A stretch of 64,000 bases of DNA, taken from assembly GCF_014195505.1 (NCBI RefSeq), contig NZ_JACIBV010000001.1, positions 7,812,001 to 7,876,000 on the forward strand. Direction: 5' to 3'. Each line of letters starts with the position of its first letter. Within the stretch, counting starts at the first letter, position 1. Source of the DNA: Nonomuraea dietziae (GTDB lineage: Bacteria; Actinomycetota; Actinomycetes; Streptosporangiales; Streptosporangiaceae). Positions 1-8,920 of the stretch are shown here, one piece after another. The notes under the pieces were generated by a model that had not been told where the DNA came from, did no database searches, and saw only the letters and a list, made by a program, of their open reading frames with translations. The position numbers and the translations under genes were made by a program.

Positions 1-161
1 AGGAACTGCAGAGCGTACGGCTGGCGGCCACCGGGCTGAGTAACCGGGAGATCGCCGAGCGGCTGTTCGTGAGCCCGCGCACCGTCGGCTACCACCTGTA
101 CAAGGCCTATCCCAAGCTGGGCGTCACGACCAGGGCGGAGCTCGCCTCGCTCGGGTTGTGA
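1..161 (+). CDS. LuxR-family regulator, C-terminal DNA-binding end (partial)
   Basis: Only the last 52 codons lie in the window (first full codon at position 3, TGA at 159-161). They read as a LuxR-type helix-turn-helix, with the conserved LSNREIAERLFVSPRTVGYHL core running into KLGVTTRAEL. This domain ends many actinobacterial response regulators and large ATP-binding LuxR (LAL) regulators. The sensory part lies upstream of the window, so neither its signal nor its targets can be inferred. The recognition helix carries the usual S-x-x-T-V pattern, so it looks functional. Confidence 0.85.
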   Translation, partial: ELQSVRLAATGLSNREIAERLFVSPRTVGYHLYKAYPKLGVTTRAELASLGL

Positions 162-170
162 CGCCGAGCG

Positions 171-1859
171 CTAGGTGCAGTCCAGCTTGGGTTCAGGGGC
201 GTAGACGGTGTGGAACTTCTGCTTTTTGATCGTCTCGCCGTCCTTCTTGAAGATCCGCCACACGTCGATGGTGAACCCTTCGACGCCTCCCATGGGGATG
301 CACTCAGGCCCTGACTCCTCCAGGGAGGGGAATCCGCGCACGTTGTAGCGTTGCGAGCTCTTCGACTCGATCTCGAAGCGTTTGGTGCTCCAGAACTGGA
401 CGGTGATGGACGTGCCGCTGTGAGAGGTGTTGATCAGCACGCCGTACGGCGAGTCGTTGCGCCAGCGGAAGTCCGGCTGCGGATAGGAGACGGTGGACTC
501 GCGTCCGGCGGGGTAGCGGGAGATGTAGTACTGGTGCGGGACGTGCTGCACGTCCTCGAAGCCGCCGAAGAAGACCGCGTTGAACATCGTCGTGGCGAAC
601 TGCGACACCCCGCCGCCCACGTCGTCGACGAAGCGGTTGTTCAAGATCATGGGCGCCTCCACGAACCCGCGTGCCCTGTCGCGCCTGCCGACGACCTCGT
701 TGAGGGAGAACGTCTCGCCGGGCATCACCACGTGCCCGTCGACGATGTCGGCGATCCGGTGGATGTTGGTCACGCGCGGCGCGCAGCAGGGGTGGCGGGT
801 GGTGAAGGAGCTCACCTTCTCCTTGACGCCCAGGCGTGCCGCCTTCTCCGTGGTGAGCCTGGGTTCGGTCCTGCGCAGGGGCGCCTCGACGGTGCGGCCG
901 CCGCTCGCCAGGGCGGCCGAGATCGCCTCACCCAGAGCGGCCGCGTCCACGCTCATGCCCGCCCGGGAGGGCACCACCTTGGGGACCCCTGCGGTGATCC
1001 TGAACGTGGCGTTCCTCGGTCGCCGGTCCTCGCTCACGAGTTTGGCGTCGAGGTCGGCGGCGAGGCCGGACGCGTCGAACCGGGGACGCAGCCCGCCCCT
1101 GTTGTCGGGAACGTAGCGCAGGCGCGCGGCGATCTGCTCGGGTGACAGCTCGGCCTTCCCCGTTCCGCTGGTGAGCGTGAGCGGCGCGGCCACAGCCCGG
1201 CGCGCACTCGTGGACACCGCCTGCCGTACCTTGTCCGCGCTCACCTGAGGGGCGACCTCGCGCACCGGCACGGTGACCGCCCCGGTGCCGGCCGGATAGG
1301 CCCGCCGTACGGCACGCGCGGCGCCTTCCTGGTCCAGCCGTCGCCCCGCCTTCGGGAGCACCGGCTCGGGCACCAGCCCGCGATAGGAGACGCCGCCTTC
1401 CCTGGGTTCTCTGTCGACCTTCTCGGCGACACCTGCCATGGCCGTCGCAAGACGCCGCTCGTCGACCGTGGTCACCGGGGCGATGTCCCGATGGCCGAAC
1501 AACGAGCGAGCGACCCCGGCCGGAGTCAGGGAGCCGTCCTGCGCGGACGCGACGGTGCCCTTCGCGTCGAAGGCCAAGCCGAGCTTGTCCGGCTCGACGC
1601 GTACCTCGTCGTCTCCGACGTCGAGCGTGACGGGGACCGTCGCTCTACCGGAGAGCTCCCGGACCAGCTTCGCCTCGGCGTCCTCCGGTGGCAGGCCGCC
1701 GATGTCGACGCCCGCCACCCGCGTGTCGGGTGGCACCTCACCCGCCAGGGTGGCCGCGGCGACGGCGTAGGCGAGAATGGGGACGAGGAGCAGCGCGAGC
1801 ACGACCGCGATCAGGCGCCGCCTCCCGCGGGGCATCCGGAGCAGAAGGGGCGGCCGCAT
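171..1859 (-). CDS. VanW family membrane-anchored protein with tandem peptidoglycan-binding-like repeats
   Basis: 562 residues. A basic N-terminus is followed by one hydrophobic segment (about residues 15-37), then a long exported region with two or more YoaR/PG_binding_4-like repeats. The C-terminal VanW domain (about 375-500) has the typical GETFSLNEVVGRR and GGGVSQFATTMFNA motifs. VanW proteins occur in some vancomycin-resistance clusters and widely in Gram-positives. Their biochemical role is unclear, but the architecture indicates an envelope protein acting outside the membrane. No vanHAX genes are nearby, so a resistance role is not supported. It is convergent with the LuxR fragment, 9 bp away. 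The most upstream ATG is used because the membrane segment follows it directly. Confidence 0.85.
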   Translation of the reverse strand: MRPPLLLRMPRGRRRLIAVVLALLLVPILAYAVAAATLAGEVPPDTRVAGVDIGGLPPEDAEAKLVRELSGRATVPVTLDVGDDEVRVEPDKLGLAFDAKGTVASAQDGSLTPAGVARSLFGHRDIAPVTTVDERRLATAMAGVAEKVDREPREGGVSYRGLVPEPVLPKAGRRLDQEGAARAVRRAYPAGTGAVTVPVREVAPQVSADKVRQAVSTSARRAVAAPLTLTSGTGKAELSPEQIAARLRYVPDNRGGLRPRFDASGLAADLDAKLVSEDRRPRNATFRITAGVPKVVPSRAGMSVDAAALGEAISAALASGGRTVEAPLRRTEPRLTTEKAARLGVKEKVSSFTTRHPCCAPRVTNIHRIADIVDGHVVMPGETFSLNEVVGRRDRARGFVEAPMILNNRFVDDVGGGVSQFATTMFNAVFFGGFEDVQHVPHQYYISRYPAGRESTVSYPQPDFRWRNDSPYGVLINTSHSGTSITVQFWSTKRFEIESKSSQRYNVRGFPSLEESGPECIPMGGVEGFTIDVWRIFKKDGETIKKQKFHTVYAPEPKLDCT

Positions 1860-2128
1860 GGTGATCAGCTCGTCGGGACGCGGGGGATGGGGGCGGTGAA
1901 GAACACGGCGCGGACGGCGCGAAGGCGATGCCTCCTACCCCTCATCGTCAGCCTCCTGGTCGAACAGCTGCCCACCTGCTCCCTGACCGACTACCCGCCA
2001 AACGGACCGGCATGTCCGCGACCCGCCTGCGAAGCGACGCCAGGTGACAGGGGACCGTCCGGCGCGGCCATGGCGTGTCCGCGCCGGATCGGGCGGCCGG
2101 TCCGCGCCGGTCGTCGCTACCATGGGAT

Positions 2129-2977
2129 ATGACCAGCGAATCCCCTGCGGTGACGCGGCGCCGTGAGCAGCTCCGCGACTTCCTGCGCACGCGGCGGGCG
2201 CGGCTCACGCCCGGCGACGTCGGCATCGTGGCGGTGGGCAGGCGGCGGACACCGGGGCTGCGGCGCGAGGAGGTCGCCGCGCTGGCCGGGGTCGGCGTGT
2301 CCTGGTACACCTGGCTCGAACAGGGCCGTACCATCAACGTCTCGGTCGAGGTGCTCGACGCGGTCAGCGGGGCGCTGCGCCTGACCGAGCCCGAGCGTGC
2401 GCACCTGTACGTGCTTGCCGGTCTCAACCCGCCAAGGGCCGGCGGGGCCCGCGGCGCCGAGGTCACCCCTGAGCTGCGGCACCTGCTCGAGGCGTGGACG
2501 CCGCGGCCCGCGGTGCTGCGGGACCGGTACTGGAATCTGCTCGCGATCAACGACGCGGCGCGGGCGGTGTTCGGGTTCGACGACACCGACCACAACTGTC
2601 TGATCTCGTTCTTCACCAATGCCCGATACCGGGACATGCACGTTCATTGGGCGTCGGCCGCGCCGGTCGTCGTCGCCGCCTTCCGCGCCGCCGCGGCCCA
2701 CGCTCCCGACGACCCGGAGTTCGGCCGGGTGGTGGACGATCTGAGCGATGCGAGTCCCGAGTTCGCGCAGTTGTGGGCGCGCCACGACGTGGGTGTCCCT
2801 GTTCAGACGGTGAAGGCGGTGCACCACCCCGAGGCCGGTGACCTGTTCTTCGACATGGTGACCCTGGCCGTGGTCGACCGCCCGGAGTGGTACCTGGAGC
2901 TGTACAACCCGCGGCCCGGCTCCGAGACGGAGGATCGGCTCGAACGGCTGGCTACCCGGCTCGCCACCCCGGCCTGA
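2129..2977 (+). CDS. XRE-family regulator with MmyB-like ligand-binding domain
   Basis: 282 residues. The N-terminal 80 residues form an HTH_31-type fold with RTPGLRREEVAALAGVGVSWY and LEQGR. The rest matches the MmyB-like PAS-fold domain (motifs LRDRYWNLLAINDAARAVFG and FNARYRDMHVHW-like). These proteins commonly repress an adjacent SDR or oxidoreductase gene and may sense a small hydrophobic ligand. Here an SDR starts 81 bp downstream on the same strand, which fits that pattern. The ATG at 2129 is preferred to an in-frame GTG 54 bp upstream because the family normally starts a few residues before the RRREQLRDFLR segment. Confidence 0.88.
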   Translation: MTSESPAVTRRREQLRDFLRTRRARLTPGDVGIVAVGRRRTPGLRREEVAALAGVGVSWYTWLEQGRTINVSVEVLDAVSGALRLTEPERAHLYVLAGLNPPRAGGARGAEVTPELRHLLEAWTPRPAVLRDRYWNLLAINDAARAVFGFDDTDHNCLISFFTNARYRDMHVHWASAAPVVVAAFRAAAAHAPDDPEFGRVVDDLSDASPEFAQLWARHDVGVPVQTVKAVHHPEAGDLFFDMVTLAVVDRPEWYLELYNPRPGSETEDRLERLATRLATPA

Positions 2978-3058
2978 GCACCCGCCCAAGGTGGTGGTGC
3001 GGCTCCCAGGTTGACTGCGCACTGTTTGTGCCGCGCGCCACCCGGCACGCTGAGTCTC

Positions 3059-3814
3059 ATGACGCACAGCATTTCCCGATTCGACGACAAGATCGTACTC
3101 ATCACCGGCGGTACGAGCGGCATGGGCCTGGCCACCGCGCGAAGGTTGCTCGCCGAGGGCGCGCACGTGGTCATCACCGGGCGCGACGAGGCCCGGCTGG
3201 AGGCCGCGGTCAAGGATCTGGACAGGGAGGACCGCGTCCTGGCGGTGCGCGGCGACGTGGCGAGCCTCCCCGATCTGGACGCGCTGACGGCCGCGATCCG
3301 GGACCGGTACGGGCGGCTCGATGTGGTCTTCGCCAACGCGGGCGTCGCCTCGTTCCAGCCGAGCGGTGAGATCACCGAGGCCGAGTTCGACCACGTCGTG
3401 GGCATCAACTTCAAGGGGGTGTTCTTCACCCTCCAGAAGAGCCTCCCGCTGCTGTCCGACCGTGCGGCGATCGTGATCAACGCGTCGTGGACGCTGTACC
3501 GCGGCCTGCCCGGCGCCTCCCTGTACGCGGCGACCAAGGCGGCAGTGCACAACCTGGCGCACACCCTCGCGGCCGAGCTGCGGGGCAGGGGGGTTCGGGT
3601 CAACTCCGTGAGTCCCGGCTACATCGAGACCGCGATGTTCCACGCCAACATCTCCGCCGAGGCGCAGGCCGCTGTCGTCGCCGAGGTGGCCGCCGGTCGG
3701 ATCGGCACCCCCGAGGACGTCGCCGACGCGGTCGCCTTCCTCGCTTCCGACGAAGCGTCCTACATCAACGGACAGGACCTGATCATCGACGGCGGCCTGG
3801 TCGCCGCCGCCTGA
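3059..3814 (+). CDS. Classical short-chain dehydrogenase/reductase (SDR)
   Basis: 251 residues with a complete SDR signature: nucleotide-binding TGGTSGMG near the start, D in the GDVAS segment, NAGVA, and a catalytic Ser (INAS) 13 residues before YAATK. The basic/Arg-containing segment after beta-2 (TGRDE) suggests NADP(H). The sequence resembles quinone-reductase-like SDRs placed next to MmyB-type regulators; the substrate cannot be read from sequence. It follows the XRE regulator on the same strand and is probably its target. Start chosen at ATG 3059, just before the Rossmann strand. Confidence 0.88.
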   Translation: MTHSISRFDDKIVLITGGTSGMGLATARRLLAEGAHVVITGRDEARLEAAVKDLDREDRVLAVRGDVASLPDLDALTAAIRDRYGRLDVVFANAGVASFQPSGEITEAEFDHVVGINFKGVFFTLQKSLPLLSDRAAIVINASWTLYRGLPGASLYAATKAAVHNLAHTLAAELRGRGVRVNSVSPGYIETAMFHANISAEAQAAVVAEVAAGRIGTPEDVADAVAFLASDEASYINGQDLIIDGGLVAAA

Positions 3815-3830
3815 CGACCTGCGCACCTGG

Positions 3831-3887
3831 TTCGGGAGGCCCTCGGGGGGCGACCGGTCGATCGGCCACCACCTGGGGCCTCCCGAA
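3831..3887. terminator. 12-bp inverted repeat between convergent genes
   Basis: A perfect inverted repeat (TTCGGGAGGCCC at 3831-3842, complement at 3876-3887) brackets a 33-nt loop that contains a smaller GACCGGTCGATCGG-type palindrome. It lies exactly in the gap between the SDR and the convergent ABC ATPase gene, so it is best read as a bidirectional terminator. There is no T-tract, as is usual in high-GC actinomycetes. Confidence 0.6.
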
Positions 3888-3888
3888 C

Positions 3889-4632
3889 TCAGCCCTCCGG
3901 ATGCAGCACGCGCTTGAGGAACGAGCGGGTGCGCTCGTGCTGGGGGTCGCCGATCACCTGGGCGGGCGGGCCGTCCTCGACGATGACGCCGCCGTCCATG
4001 AACACCACCCGGTCGGCCACCTCGCGGGCGAAGCCCATCTCGTGCGTGACCACGAGCATGGTCATGCCCTCCTCCGCCAGCTTGCGCATGACGGCGAGCA
4101 CGTCGCCGACCAGCTCGGGGTCGAGCGCAGAGGTGGGCTCGTCGAACAGCATCAGGTCGGGGTCCATGGCCAGGGCCCTGGCGATGGCCACCCGCTGCTG
4201 CTGTCCACCGGAGAGCTGGGAGGGGTAGGCGTCGCACTTGTCCGAGACGCCGACCTTGTTCAGGTTGTCCCTGGCGACGATCTCGGCCTCTTTGCTGCTC
4301 CGCTTCAGCACCCGGCGCTGCGAGATCATGACGTTCTGCAGCGCGGTCATGTGGGGGAACAGGTTGAACTGCTGGAACACCATCCCGATGCGGCGCCTGA
4401 CCGAGTCGATGTCCGCGTCGGGGTCGGTGACCTCGATCCCCTCGACGTGCACGGTGCCCTCGGTCGGCTCCTCCAGCAGGTTCACGCAGCGCAGCAACGT
4501 GGACTTGCCCGAGCCCGAGGGGCCGACGACGCAGACGACCTGGCCCGCTTCGACCGTGATGTCGATGCCCTTGAGCACCTCGTTCGCGCCGAAGTACTTG
4601 TGCAGCCCCTTGATCTCGATGGCGGGCGTCAT
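3889..4632 (-). CDS. Polar amino-acid ABC transporter, ATP-binding protein
   Basis: 247 residues, the usual length for GlnQ/HisP-type ATPases. Walker A GPSGSGKST is at residues 37-45. A Q-loop (FQQFNLFPHMT), signature LSGGQQQR, Walker B LMLFDEP, D-loop SALDPE and H-loop VTHEM are all intact. It powers uptake of an amino acid (probably glutamine or glutamate) through the permease encoded just upstream, whose stop overlaps this start by 4 bp (4629-4632). Third gene of a binding protein-permease-ATPase operon. Confidence 0.95.
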   Translation of the reverse strand: MTPAIEIKGLHKYFGANEVLKGIDITVEAGQVVCVVGPSGSGKSTLLRCVNLLEEPTEGTVHVEGIEVTDPDADIDSVRRRIGMVFQQFNLFPHMTALQNVMISQRRVLKRSSKEAEIVARDNLNKVGVSDKCDAYPSQLSGGQQQRVAIARALAMDPDLMLFDEPTSALDPELVGDVLAVMRKLAEEGMTMLVVTHEMGFAREVADRVVFMDGGVIVEDGPPAQVIGDPQHERTRSFLKRVLHPEG

Positions 4633-5456
4633 CGGCCACTCCCCTTACGCTTCTCCAGCCGGGTCGCGAGATAGCCGAGCGGGACGGTGACGATCAGATA
4701 CGTCAGCCCCGCGACCATGATGGGCGTGGCGTTGGCGTACTGGGAAGCCAGGTCGTTGCCGAACTTGGCCAACTCGACGTACTGCCCCGAGACTCCGAGG
4801 AAGAGCACCAGTGAGGAGTCCTTGAGCAGGCTGACGAACTGGTTCGTGGTGGGTGGGATCACGATCCTGATCGCCTGGGGGATCACCACGGTGAACTGCG
4901 CCCTGGCCGCCGACATGCCCAGCGACCTGGCCGCCTCGGTCTGTCCCTTCGGTACGGCCTGCAGCCCGGCACGGAAGACCTCGGCCTGGTAGGCCGCGCC
5001 GACGAGGCCGAGCCCCAGGATGCCCTGGCCGTAGGTGCCGCCGGGCACCTCGAAGCCGGGCAGCGCCAGGGGCAGGAAGGTGATCAACAGGAAGATCAGG
5101 AGGGCAGGCAGGCCACGGAAGATCTCGATGTAGATCGTCGCGATCCACCGGTAGGGACGCACCGGTGAGATGCGCATGAGGGCGAAGATCAGTCCGAGCA
5201 CGAAGGCGAGGACGAAGCCGCCGATCGTGTAGATGAGCGTGTTTCGCAGCGCGATCGTGAACAGCTCGGGCAGCGCCTTCTCGGCCACGTCGCCCTTGGC
5301 GAAGTTCTGGGAGAGGCTGGCCCAGTCCACGTACAGGAGCAGTGCGCCAAGGACGACACCCAGGACGACGTACTGGGTGCCACGAGTGATCTTCTGTTTC
5401 TTACGAGGGCTGAGCCGGGCACGGCCCGGCGCAGCCGCCACAGGCTGATCCGACAT
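4629..5456 (-). CDS. Polar amino-acid ABC transporter, permease
   Basis: 275 residues. A basic, Pro-rich cytoplasmic N-terminus is followed by about five membrane segments and a HisM/GlnP-type permease domain. The EAA loop (EAARSLGMSAARAQFTVVIPQA) that contacts the ATPase is clear. Only one permease gene is present, so the channel is probably a homodimer. It overlaps the ATPase gene by 4 bp and starts 3 bp downstream of the binding-protein stop, so the three genes are cotranscribed. Confidence 0.94.
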   Translation of the reverse strand: MSDQPVAAAPGRARLSPRKKQKITRGTQYVVLGVVLGALLLYVDWASLSQNFAKGDVAEKALPELFTIALRNTLIYTIGGFVLAFVLGLIFALMRISPVRPYRWIATIYIEIFRGLPALLIFLLITFLPLALPGFEVPGGTYGQGILGLGLVGAAYQAEVFRAGLQAVPKGQTEAARSLGMSAARAQFTVVIPQAIRIVIPPTTNQFVSLLKDSSLVLFLGVSGQYVELAKFGNDLASQYANATPIMVAGLTYLIVTVPLGYLATRLEKRKGSGR

Positions 5457-5459
5457 GGA

Positions 5460-6317
5460 CTAGCCCAGCTCGCCGGGCTTCTTGCCGAACCACTTCATGA
5501 AGATCTGGTCGTAGGTGCCGTCGGCCTTGGCCTGGGTGATCGCGTCGTTGATCGTCTTGAGCAGGACAGGGTCGGCGTTCTTCTTGAGGCCGATGCCGTA
5601 CTGCTCGCCGGTGTCGAGGCTGGTCAGCAGCTCGAACTTGGCGGCGATCTCCGGCTTCTTCAGCCAGGTGAGGACCACGGGCAGGTCCTGGACGATCACG
5701 TCGGCCTGCCCCGACTGCAGAGCCAGCAGCTCCTTGGGCGAGTCGGCGTACTCGGTCGGGTCGAACCCCTTCTTCTTGACGTAGTCGAGGCCGGTGGTGC
5801 TGGCCTGTGCGCCCAGTTTGAGACCCTTGGCCTTGACGTCCTCGAGGGACTTGGCGCCGGTGCCCTTCTTGGCCAGCAGCGCCTGCGTGGCGTCGAAGTA
5901 CGGCACGGAGAAGTCGATGTTCTGCTTGCGCTCGTCGGTGATCGTCATGCCGGCGGCGGCCAGGTCGCACTTCTTCGCGGCCATGGCGGCGCCGCTCTTG
6001 ATCACCGCGAAGTCGATGTCGACGATGTCCTGCGTCACCCCCAGCTTCTTGGCCGCCAGGTCGACGATGTCGACATCGAAGCCGACGACCTTGCCGCTCG
6101 CGTCCTTGAACTGGAACGGCTCGTAAGGGATGTTCGTGCAGGTGGTGAGCTTGCCCGGGTTGACAAGCTGCGCGCCGGCCGCGCCCGTGCCGCCAGGGCT
6201 GGCGGTCGTGGTGGTGCCGCTGTCTCCTGAGCCGCCGCAGGCGGACAGCCCCAGGATGGCGGTCAGAGCGAGCACGCTGATGGTGTTCCTGCGGCGGCTC
6301 TTGGACCAGAGGGCCAT
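5460..6317 (-). CDS. Amino-acid ABC transporter, substrate-binding lipoprotein
   Basis: 285 residues. The signal peptide ends in a lipobox LSAC with Cys27, so the mature protein is lipid-anchored outside the membrane. A Gly/Ser/Thr linker leads into a SBP_bac_3 domain with typical CTNIPYEPFQFKD, GFDVDIVD and AAAGMTITDERK segments, as in glutamine/glutamate receptors. ATG 6317 is chosen over an in-frame TTG 15 bp upstream because GAGGAGG lies 6 nt before it. First gene of the importer operon. Upstream, 6318-6556 holds its promoter region and a weak 7-bp GC hairpin (6501-6524), but no gene. Confidence 0.94.
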   Translation of the reverse strand: MALWSKSRRRNTISVLALTAILGLSACGGSGDSGTTTTASPGGTGAAGAQLVNPGKLTTCTNIPYEPFQFKDASGKVVGFDVDIVDLAAKKLGVTQDIVDIDFAVIKSGAAMAAKKCDLAAAGMTITDERKQNIDFSVPYFDATQALLAKKGTGAKSLEDVKAKGLKLGAQASTTGLDYVKKKGFDPTEYADSPKELLALQSGQADVIVQDLPVVLTWLKKPEIAAKFELLTSLDTGEQYGIGLKKNADPVLLKTINDAITQAKADGTYDQIFMKWFGKKPGELG

Positions 6318-6556
6318 GTCAGGCCTCCTCAAAGAGGTATGTCATGAATGTTGCATTTGGTGAAGCCTAATTCGCCCCGTGCGATGACCCGACAACAGAA
6401 CCGTGTGCCGATCATGCGGTGGCCGCGTTGCACAGAGTAGAACACCTCGATGCCGGCCGTCTGCGGGCGGGGACACCGTAATGACCACACCTGGCGAGGC
6501 GGGGGCGCACGCCTGCTCGCCCCCGTGAAGTGATGACCACGCGAAGCCGTCCGGCT

Positions 6557-7999
6557 TCAGTAGGACCGCCCGAAGATGACGCGCTTGCCGTAGGCGGAAG
6601 GCGCGCCGCAGTGCACGCATGATCCGGTCTCCCGCGCGGCGTCGAGAGGAACGCAACGCGGGGTGGCGGCGCTCTTGGCCTTGATGTCGTTCTCACACGC
6701 GGGCTCGCCGCAGTGCAGGGCCGAAGCCCAGCCCGAGGTCACAGCCTCGGTGAAGGAGTCCCACGTGTCGACCGTCGTTGTGTGAGCGTGGCGGAAGTCG
6801 GTGGCCCGCTTGAGGAGGAAGGCCTGGAAGGCTTCCAGGACAGCCGGCATGTCCTCCGCGGCGGAGGCCAGCGAGATCGTCTGCTTGCCCTCATCGCCGA
6901 GTCGTCTGACCATGACCACGCTGCCCGATTCAAGATCGCGCGGCCCTAGTTCGAGGCGTACGGGTACGCCGCGCAGCTCCCAGTCGTTGAACCGGAAACC
7001 GGGCGACAGCTGTGGACGGTCGTCGACGTGCGCGCGCACGCCGACGGCCTTGAGCCGCACCGCGAGGTCACGAGCGGCGGCCAGGGTCTGCTCACCCTGC
7101 CCCCCGCGTCCGATCGGAACGATCACGACCTGGTACGGCGCGAGCCTGGGCGGCAGGACCAGGCCCTTGTCATCGCCGTGGGTCATGATGACCCCGCCGA
7201 TCATCCGGGTGGACATCCCCCAGGAAGTGGTGTGACACAGTTCGAGGCGGCCTGCCTCGGAGGTGTACTGGATGTCGAAGGCCTTGGCGAAGTTCGTGCC
7301 CATGTAGTGAGAGGTGCCGGCTTGCAGCGCCTTGCCGTCCCGCATCATGCCCTCGATGGTGAAGGTGCGCACCGCCCCGGCGAAACGCTCCCCGGCCGTC
7401 TTCTCCCCAGGCACGACCGGAAGCGCCGCGATGTCGCGCGCCACCTCGGTGTAGAGGTCGAGGGCGAGCATCGTCTCCCGCATCGCGTCAGCCTCGTCGG
7501 CGTGCGCGGTATGGCCCTCCTGCCAGAGGAACTCCGTCGTGCGCAGGAACATCCGGGGCCGCAGCTCCCAGCGCACCACGTTCGCCCACTGGTTCAGCAG
7601 GAGCGGCAGGTCGCGGTGGGAGGAGACCCACTTGGCCATCATCTCCCCGATGATCGTCTCTGAGGTGGGTCGGACGATCAGCGGCTCCTCGAGCTCCTTG
7701 CCGCCCGCATGGGTGACGACAGCGAGTTCGGGGGAGAAGCCCTCGACGTGCTCCGCTTCGCGACGCAGGTAGCTTTCCGGGATCAGCAGCGGGAAGTAGG
7801 CGTTCTCGTGGCCGGTGTCCTTGATCCGCCGGTCGAGCTCTCCCTGGAGGAGTTCCCACAAGCGGTAGCCGTACGGTCGGATGACCATGGTGCCCTTCGC
7901 CGGCCCCCTGTCCACGAGCTGAGCCTTGGCGACCAGCTCGTTGTACCAGGCAGAGAAGTCCTCCCCTTGAGGGGTCACACCGCGTTCATCACGTCCCAT
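6557..7999 (-). CDS. proS: Prolyl-tRNA synthetase, archaeal/eukaryal-type (short form)
   Basis: 480 residues. A class II synthetase that charges tRNA(Pro). It has the short ProS type 3 layout: catalytic core (RPTSETIIGEMMAKW, LRTTEFLWQEGHTAH), anticodon-binding domain, and a C-terminal Cys-containing zinc-binding-like tail (CGEPACE, CVHCGAPSAYGKRVIFGRSY). It lacks the large insertion of the canonical bacterial enzyme. Start at ATG 7999: no Shine-Dalgarno is visible, but TATTCT stands 6 nt before the ATG, which suggests a leaderless transcript. A GTG/ATG 57 bp upstream would add an unconserved tail. It may be a second or an acquired ProRS. Confidence 0.93.
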   Translation of the reverse strand: MGRDERGVTPQGEDFSAWYNELVAKAQLVDRGPAKGTMVIRPYGYRLWELLQGELDRRIKDTGHENAYFPLLIPESYLRREAEHVEGFSPELAVVTHAGGKELEEPLIVRPTSETIIGEMMAKWVSSHRDLPLLLNQWANVVRWELRPRMFLRTTEFLWQEGHTAHADEADAMRETMLALDLYTEVARDIAALPVVPGEKTAGERFAGAVRTFTIEGMMRDGKALQAGTSHYMGTNFAKAFDIQYTSEAGRLELCHTTSWGMSTRMIGGVIMTHGDDKGLVLPPRLAPYQVVIVPIGRGGQGEQTLAAARDLAVRLKAVGVRAHVDDRPQLSPGFRFNDWELRGVPVRLELGPRDLESGSVVMVRRLGDEGKQTISLASAAEDMPAVLEAFQAFLLKRATDFRHAHTTTVDTWDSFTEAVTSGWASALHCGEPACENDIKAKSAATPRCVPLDAARETGSCVHCGAPSAYGKRVIFGRSY

Positions 8000-8178
8000 G
8001 GAGGGAGAATAGCGTCGGCCACGGAGGCTGGCGTCGCCATGGCGATGCTCGCTCATGTGCGCCGATCGAGCGTGGAGCGGTGGACCACCGAGTCGTGCAG
8101 CTGATCGGCCATCGCGGCGCTCACCGCCGTGACATGAATCCAGTCGCCGTCGACCACGGTCCCTGGAACTCTTCCGGC

Positions 8179-8919
8179 ATGACTATCAACCACGTCGACC
8201 AGGCGCGACGTCTCGCCGGTGACCGTTTCCCCGATGCGCTCGCCGTCATCCTCGCCGGCTCGACGGCTACCGGGCGCGCCACTGCCCGCAGTGACCTGGA
8301 CCTCGCGGCGCTCGTCGAGGACGGCGGCGAGACCGGCAGAGAGACGATCCGGTTCGAAGGCCGTGTCGTGGAGCTCTTCGTTCACACCCGTGCCGGTCTC
8401 GTGGAACTCTTCGCTGCCGACGTCGCCGCACGCCGTGCGGTCCTTCAGAGCATGTACGCCACGGGTCTCGTCCTGGTCGATACGAACGGTGAAGCCGGGC
8501 GCGCCCGCGCCCTGGCCGAGGCGGACCTCCGGAAGGGGCCGCCGGCGCTGGAGCCGCAGGCGGTCGAGACCAGGAGGTACGGGCTGACGGACGCACTGGA
8601 CGATCTCACCGACACGGGCGACCGCATCGAGCGTCTGGCGGTGGCAGGGCTGGTTCTCAGCATGGCGGCCGACCTGCTCTGCGACCACCACCACGCGTGG
8701 ATCGGTGGCGGGAAGTGGTTGCCGCGGCGTCTTCTGGCGGCGGACGCGCAGCGTGGAGCCGCCCTGTTGGAAGGACACCTGTACCTGTGTGAGACGGGAG
8801 ACCCAGCGCTCATGATCGACGCGGCATCGGAGATTCTCGACCTTGTCGGCGGGCCGCTTCGCGAGGGATATCGGCGGGACTGGCGTGGCGGCGGCGACGC
8901 GGTCGCGCCCATGGGCTGA
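8179..8919 (+). CDS. Nucleotidyltransferase-domain protein
   Basis: 246 residues. The N-terminal segment carries the polymerase-beta-type motif GSTATGRATARSDLDLA (GS followed by DxD), the metal- and nucleotide-binding signature of MNT/kanamycin-nucleotidyltransferase-like enzymes. The remaining 150 residues are helical and resemble the four-helix substrate domain of such enzymes. Possible roles are small-molecule or protein nucleotidylation; no HEPN partner gene is adjacent, so a toxin-antitoxin role is not supported. ATG 8179 is preferred over a start 99 bp upstream because the similarity begins there. It ends 1 bp from the convergent GNAT gene. Confidence 0.75.
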   Translation: MTINHVDQARRLAGDRFPDALAVILAGSTATGRATARSDLDLAALVEDGGETGRETIRFEGRVVELFVHTRAGLVELFAADVAARRAVLQSMYATGLVLVDTNGEAGRARALAEADLRKGPPALEPQAVETRRYGLTDALDDLTDTGDRIERLAVAGLVLSMAADLLCDHHHAWIGGGKWLPRRLLAADAQRGAALLEGHLYLCETGDPALMIDAASEILDLVGGPLREGYRRDWRGGGDAVAPMG

Positions 8920-8920
8920 T

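Noticed and set aside
171..1859. Possible vancomycin-resistance locus because of the VanW-like gene
   Set aside because: VanW proteins are widespread outside resistance clusters and no vanR/S/H/A/X genes are present.
2117..4639. Open frame of 840 codons on the minus strand
   Set aside because: It overlaps the XRE, SDR and ABC ATPase genes in other frames; translation is low-complexity Arg/Gly/Ala and shows no family.
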